Positions 40,639-43,523 of a stretch of 43,523 nt of DNA are shown here, piece by piece. Every line of letters starts with the position of its first letter. The stretch's first letter is position 1. The position numbers and the translations under genes were made by a program. The notes under the pieces are model-generated. The model worked only from the letters and a program-made list of their open reading frames with translations, ran no database searches and was not told the origin of the DNA. This stretch comes from SXMI01 sp964391365 (GTDB lineage: Bacteria; Actinomycetota; Acidimicrobiia; Acidimicrobiales; Microtrichaceae), in contig CAYMKW010000012.1 in assembly GCA_964391365.1 (NCBI GenBank), positions 1 through 43,523 of the forward strand, written 5' to 3'.

Positions 40639-43523
40639 TCAGGGGAGCACGGTCAGTCGGGAGCCCCGACCGTCGGGTCGTCGCTCCACCTGGATGCCGA
40701 CGTGGAGCCGCTCCTTCATGGCCTCGACGTGGGTGATGACCCCGATGGTGCGACCGGTGGCGTGCAGCGACTGGAGCGTCTCGATGGCGTCGTCGAGGGC
40801 GTCCGGGTCGAGCGCACCGAAGCCTTCGTCGACGAACAGGGCCTCGAAGCGGTGTCCGCTGCCCACCCCGCCCTGACTGACCACGTCGGCCAGCCCCAGG
40901 GCGAGCGCGAGTGAGGCCTGGAACTGCTCACCGCCGGAGAGCGACGAGGTGCTCCGGGCCTGCCCGGTTTCGGCGTCGAACACCTCCAGCTCCAGGCCGT
41001 GCGCTGTGCGGGCATCGCTCACCTCTCGCTTGACCCGCAGCGCATAGCGGTCATTGGTCATCGACTGCAGGTGCACATTCGCGGCGATCGTGACCCGCTC
41101 CAGTTCCTGGGCGAGCACCCAGCGAGTGAGGCTGCAGCGGAGTTTGCCTCCCTTGTGGCAGATCTCGTGCGCCCGGGCCAGCAGTTCGTGCTGCTCGCGG
41201 GCGGAGCCCGACTCCTCCACCTCGCGTGTGTAGTCCGACAGGTGGTCCTCGGACCGCTGCATGGCTGCCTCGCCCATGGTCAGCCCCCTGCCGAGCGAAT
41301 CGCCCAGGCAGGCCGCCTCACTGCTGGCCGCTCGCTGCCCCTCGCTGACCGGACGCACCTCGGGGATGCCCAACTCGGTCAGGGCCTTGAGGGCGCCGCC
41401 CAACTCCTGGATCTGTTGTCGAATCGCCGCAAGCGCATTGAGGCGACGTGTCTCTTCCTCGGGATCGAGGACCGCATTGGCTGCATCCTCCGTTGAGTCG
41501 AACGGGCTCGCTCTCAGGGATGCATCCGCGTTCTGCAGGGCGAGCCGGACAGCTCCGTCCGCTTCGGATCGCGCGTTCACTGCCAGATCGAGAGGGTCCA
41601 TCAACTGCTGGAGCGCTTCGAGGTGCCCGGTCCGGGCCGCAACGATGGCTGCGTCGATGCCGGCCGCCTCTCCTTCTGCTGACCGAAGATGGACGCTTTG
41701 CCCGGCGAGCTCCTGCTCTGCTCTGGCGCGCCCGCCCTGCAACTCCGCTGCAGCGGTTCGGGCCTCATCGCGCCGGATCTGTGTGTGGCCGCGGTCTGCG
41801 GTCAGTCGCTGGAGTTCGCTCCGGGCCTGATCCGCCACCGCCTCGGCCTGCTGGGCTTGCCGGACCGCCGCGTCGAGTTCGGCCTCGGACGCCGATGCCT
41901 GGTCTCCGAGCAGGCGTCTGAGCTCTGTGGCGCGAGCGGCCACCCCTGCCAGCGTGCGCTCGGCCCGGCCGCGCCGTTCGGCGGCGGCGTCCACTTGCTC
42001 CAGGGTGACCTGCTCGTCGTCGGAGGCCGAGGCAGGCGACGGGTGATCGAGGCTTCCACAGACGGGGCAGGCCTCACCGGGGGACAGTCGTGACGCGAGC
42101 TGGGGAATCTGCGTCGCCACATAACGCCCGAGGAGGTCGGCATGGCGACGGTCCTCCTCGTCTCGTTCGTCTGCGGCCCTTGTGCCGGCGCGCTCGGTTT
42201 CAGCGAGTTCTCGTCGAGCCTTGAGCGCAGCGTTCGCCTGGGCCGTCTGGTGTGCGAGTTGTTCAGCGTCGATCGGATTGGCCGACATCTCGGCGATCCT
42301 TCGGTCCAGATCCTTGATGGCTGCATCTGACTCCTGAACGAGTCCGTCCTGCGCTTCGATCTTGCGTTGGAAATCCTCCAGCTGCTGCTCGAGGTCGCGT
42401 ACGGAGGCCCTGAGCGTCTGGACTGCGCCCAAGCGATCGACGATGTCGCGGTGATCGGCGGTGAGTCGGGTGAGTTCGTCGCGCAGGCCGCGCGGCTCCG
42501 GTCTCGATTCCTCGACCCCGAGCGCAATGAGGTGGTCGTGCGCCGCCGCCATGGCCTGTTCCTCGACCCGGCGTGCTGCCACCTGGTGCTGCTGAGCGCT
42601 CTTGAGCGTGGAGGCAGCCTCCACAACGGGTCGGGCGAGTGCAGAGGCCTCAGCGAGGCTCGCTGCCTCTGCGATCGCCGGCTCTCGGTCGCGTTGGTCG
42701 TCCAGTTTGGCGCCCACGGTGAGCGCCTGGTCGAACCGCTCAACGAGTTGCTGCGCCTCGGCGAGCTGTCCGGCGAGATCCCGGGCCACGGTGCTGGCTG
42801 CTTCGGAGTCCTGCCTGAGCTGATCGAGGGCGACCCTGGCCGAGGCGAGCCGCTCCCGAAGCGACTCCGGGTCGAGTTCGCCAGGTTCCGGAACCGCATC
42901 CGGTTGTGCCTCGTCGTCGGGGAGCTCCTCGGGTTGCCCGTGCTCGCTGTCGCTGGCGTCTACGGGCTCGTTCGGTTCACCCGACGTCGGGACCAGAAGC
43001 TCCTCGGCGGTCCGGAGCTCACGCGCGGTCGAGTCGAGGAGGCTCCGAAGTCGTTGGTCGATCGACCCGATCGACTGGGCCGCCTCATCCTTCCGGGCCT
43101 TCAGCCGTTCGACCACTTCGTCGAACAGGCGGCCATCGAAGAGCTGCTCGAGCAGTTCCTCCCGGTCCGTCGACGTGGCGAGCAGGAACTCGGTGACCTT
43201 CGCCTGGGGAAGGAGGACGACCCGCTGGAACTGGCTGGCACTGAGACCGACCAGATCCTGGATCTGATTGCGCACCTCGATCACGCCGGTGGCGGCAGGA
43301 GTGGTCTCGCCGCCGCCGACTCGATGCAGGTGGACCGACGGACCAACAGGAACCGTGCGCTTCGTCCCCCTCTGGGCGGGGCGCCTCTGGGCGGGGCTGC
43401 GCTCGACGACCCATGTCTCGCCGTGCACCTCGAACGTGAGCCGGACCTCCGTGAACGTCCCCTCGTCGGCGTGGTGGGACCGGATCTCGCTGGAATCCTT
43501 GAGGGGCATCGACCCGTAGAGCG
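40639..43523 (-). CDS. sbcC: Exonuclease SbcCD subunit C, N-terminus outside window
   Basis: SbcC is the SMC-like ATPase of the SbcCD nuclease, which cuts hairpins and blocked DNA ends. The frame is open to the window end and begins ALYGSMPLKDSSEIRSHHAD, so about 40 residues with Walker A are missing. Visible parts: QFQRVVLLPQAKVTEFLLA (the usual Q loop region, normally QGEF/FLLA), long coiled coils, the zinc hook CPVC (42069-42058), a second coiled coil, the signature SLSGGEQFQASLALALGLAD and Walker B ALFVDEGFGALD, then a switch region ITHVEAMKERL. The first coil includes an acidic Pro/Glu/Asp-rich stretch (43000-42860). sbcD is expected beyond the window edge. Confidence 0.95.
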   Translation of the reverse strand, partial: LYGSMPLKDSSEIRSHHADEGTFTEVRLTFEVHGETWVVERSPAQRRPAQRGTKRTVPVGPSVHLHRVGGGETTPAATGVIEVRNQIQDLVGLSASQFQRVVLLPQAKVTEFLLATSTDREELLEQLFDGRLFDEVVERLKARKDEAAQSIGSIDQRLRSLLDSTARELRTAEELLVPTSGEPNEPVDASDSEHGQPEELPDDEAQPDAVPEPGELDPESLRERLASARVALDQLRQDSEAASTVARDLAGQLAEAQQLVERFDQALTVGAKLDDQRDREPAIAEAASLAEASALARPVVEAASTLKSAQQHQVAARRVEEQAMAAAHDHLIALGVEESRPEPRGLRDELTRLTADHRDIVDRLGAVQTLRASVRDLEQQLEDFQRKIEAQDGLVQESDAAIKDLDRRIAEMSANPIDAEQLAHQTAQANAALKARRELAETERAGTRAADERDEEDRRHADLLGRYVATQIPQLASRLSPGEACPVCGSLDHPSPASASDDEQVTLEQVDAAAERRGRAERTLAGVAARATELRRLLGDQASASEAELDAAVRQAQQAEAVADQARSELQRLTADRGHTQIRRDEARTAAAELQGGRARAEQELAGQSVHLRSAEGEAAGIDAAIVAARTGHLEALQQLMDPLDLAVNARSEADGAVRLALQNADASLRASPFDSTEDAANAVLDPEEETRRLNALAAIRQQIQELGGALKALTELGIPEVRPVSEGQRAASSEAACLGDSLGRGLTMGEAAMQRSEDHLSDYTREVEESGSAREQHELLARAHEICHKGGKLRCSLTRWVLAQELERVTIAANVHLQSMTNDRYALRVKREVSDARTAHGLELEVFDAETGQARSTSSLSGGEQFQASLALALGLADVVSQGGVGSGHRFEALFVDEGFGALDPDALDDAIETLQSLHATGRTIGVITHVEAMKERLHVGIQVERRPDGRGSRLTVLP

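Overview
The window is high-GC chromosomal DNA with actinobacterial gene content: a secA-prfB-ftsE-ftsX run, a mec-cysM-murI-rph-rdgB run that follows the order known from mycobacteria, a homologue of F420-dependent nitroreductases, a tmRNA with an ALAA-type tag and a sortase-E-like LAxTG protein. I infer an actinobacterium, perhaps an environmental lineage such as Acidimicrobiia; no rRNA is present to prove it. Five runs of ten N mark joins between assembled pieces. Four of them cut real genes (secA, smpB, purU and a TRAM methyltransferase); the fifth lies beside the tmRNA terminator.

Layout. 1-5.5 kb: secretion, translation termination and cell division (secA 3' part, prfB, ftsE, ftsX), then a thioredoxin-fold protein. 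5.6-10.1 kb: a divergent pair, a membrane processive glycosyltransferase and a membrane-anchored GH18 chitinase-like protein with two chitin-binding modules. 10.3-14.3 kb: a tight three-gene oxidative cassette (acyl-CoA-dehydrogenase-fold flavoprotein, short-chain dehydrogenase, Baeyer-Villiger monooxygenase). 14.4-15.5 kb: two small proteins. 15.7-17.9 kb, minus strand: smpB, a membrane-anchored GH43-like protein and the tmRNA gene ssrA, so trans-translation protein and RNA lie together. 18-21.8 kb: Mec-type JAMM peptidase, cysM, murI, rph, rdgB, without the sulfur carrier gene cysO. 21.9-25.8 kb, minus strand: AbiEi/DUF559 protein, D-threonine-aldolase-like enzyme, Nei-type DNA glycosylase, purU; three copies of a 51-bp palindromic repeat sit behind the first three. 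25.9-30.1 kb: tRNA-Leu, clpP, a lipoprotein, rpe, an RNA methyltransferase and a glutaminyl cyclase lipoprotein. 30.2-34.5 kb, minus strand: an overlapping gas-sensing operon (34-residue leader ORF, H-NOX haem sensor, histidine kinase, OmpR-type regulator, hybrid kinase with receiver and HPt). 34.6-36.8 kb: thrH, an LAxTG surface protein and a PAP2 phosphatase. 36.8-37.8 kb: tRNA-Lys, tRNA-His, an F420-type nitroreductase and tRNA-Arg. 37.9-40.6 kb: a circularly permuted glycerophosphodiesterase lipoprotein, a gene fragment, a DUF1028 protein and a ferritin-like diiron protein. 40.6 kb to the end: the main part of sbcC.

The most unusual items are the GDPD whose catalytic N-terminal half sits at the C-terminus (a circular permutation in one uninterrupted frame), the H-NOX multi-kinase operon with its coupled leader ORF, the repeated 51-bp terminator-like palindrome, and a recurrent promoter layout (xANNNT, then about six bases, then the start codon) that implies widespread leaderless translation.
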